Positions 6,798 through 6,817 of a stretch of DNA of 6,817 nucleotides are shown here, in pieces. This DNA comes from an uncultured Mucispirillum sp. Lineage in GTDB: Bacteria > Chrysiogenota > Deferribacteres > Deferribacterales > Mucispirillaceae. The DNA lies in the NCBI GenBank assembly GCA_910586745.1, contig CAJUJZ010000118.1:1-6817 (forward strand), given 5' to 3'. The notes beneath the pieces are model-generated. The model was given only the letters and a program-made list of their open reading frames with translations, was not told the origin of the DNA and made no database searches. The stretch's first letter is position 1. The number at the start of each line of letters is the position of its first letter. Made by a program: the position numbers and the translations under genes.

Positions 6798-6817
6798 TAT
6801 AAACTTATGCTTCTTAA

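Overview
The window is AT-rich bacterial DNA; hand-counted lines give about one quarter to somewhat over two fifths G+C. It holds four protein genes, all on the minus strand, with short and extremely AT-rich gaps. The largest gene is a giant oxygen-sensitive-type 2-hydroxyacyl-CoA dehydratase activase fusion. That points to a strict anaerobe, for example a low-GC gut anaerobe of the Deferribacterota, Spirochaetota or Clostridia kind. The species cannot be fixed from the sequence, and no RNA gene, insertion sequence, CRISPR array or phage gene was seen.

Reading in the direction of transcription (high to low coordinates), the layout is as follows. (1) 6733-6092 encodes a 213-residue protein with one N-terminal membrane anchor and a long non-cytoplasmic domain of unknown function. 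(2) 6019-5804 encodes a 71-residue protein with no recognisable family but an excellent ribosome binding site and a promoter-like element. The -35 of that element lies in the loop of a perfect 14-bp AT-only inverted repeat. (3) 5722-4475 encodes a cytosolic protein of about 415 residues that reads as a beta-propeller, with a probable TTG start. A 12-bp hairpin terminator at 4401-4429 follows it. (4) 4268-18 encodes a 1416-residue protein. Its parts are two tandem HgdC/BadF-type ATPase domains, each with the Fe-S cysteine pair, then a four-cysteine segment, a DUF2229-like region and a cysteine-bearing HgdB-like region.

Each gene has a plausible sigma70-type promoter close upstream: TTGACA twice, TTGACT and TTGAAA. 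The region therefore looks like a row of independently transcribed genes rather than one operon. No functional link among the four products is evident. The activase fusion carries both an ATP-driven electron donor and an acceptor-like module in one chain. No separate dehydratase, CoA-transferase or acyl-CoA dehydrogenase gene lies beside it, so its substrate cannot be inferred from context. It is the item of most interest, followed by the inverted repeat around the small-gene promoter and the 71-residue orphan itself.
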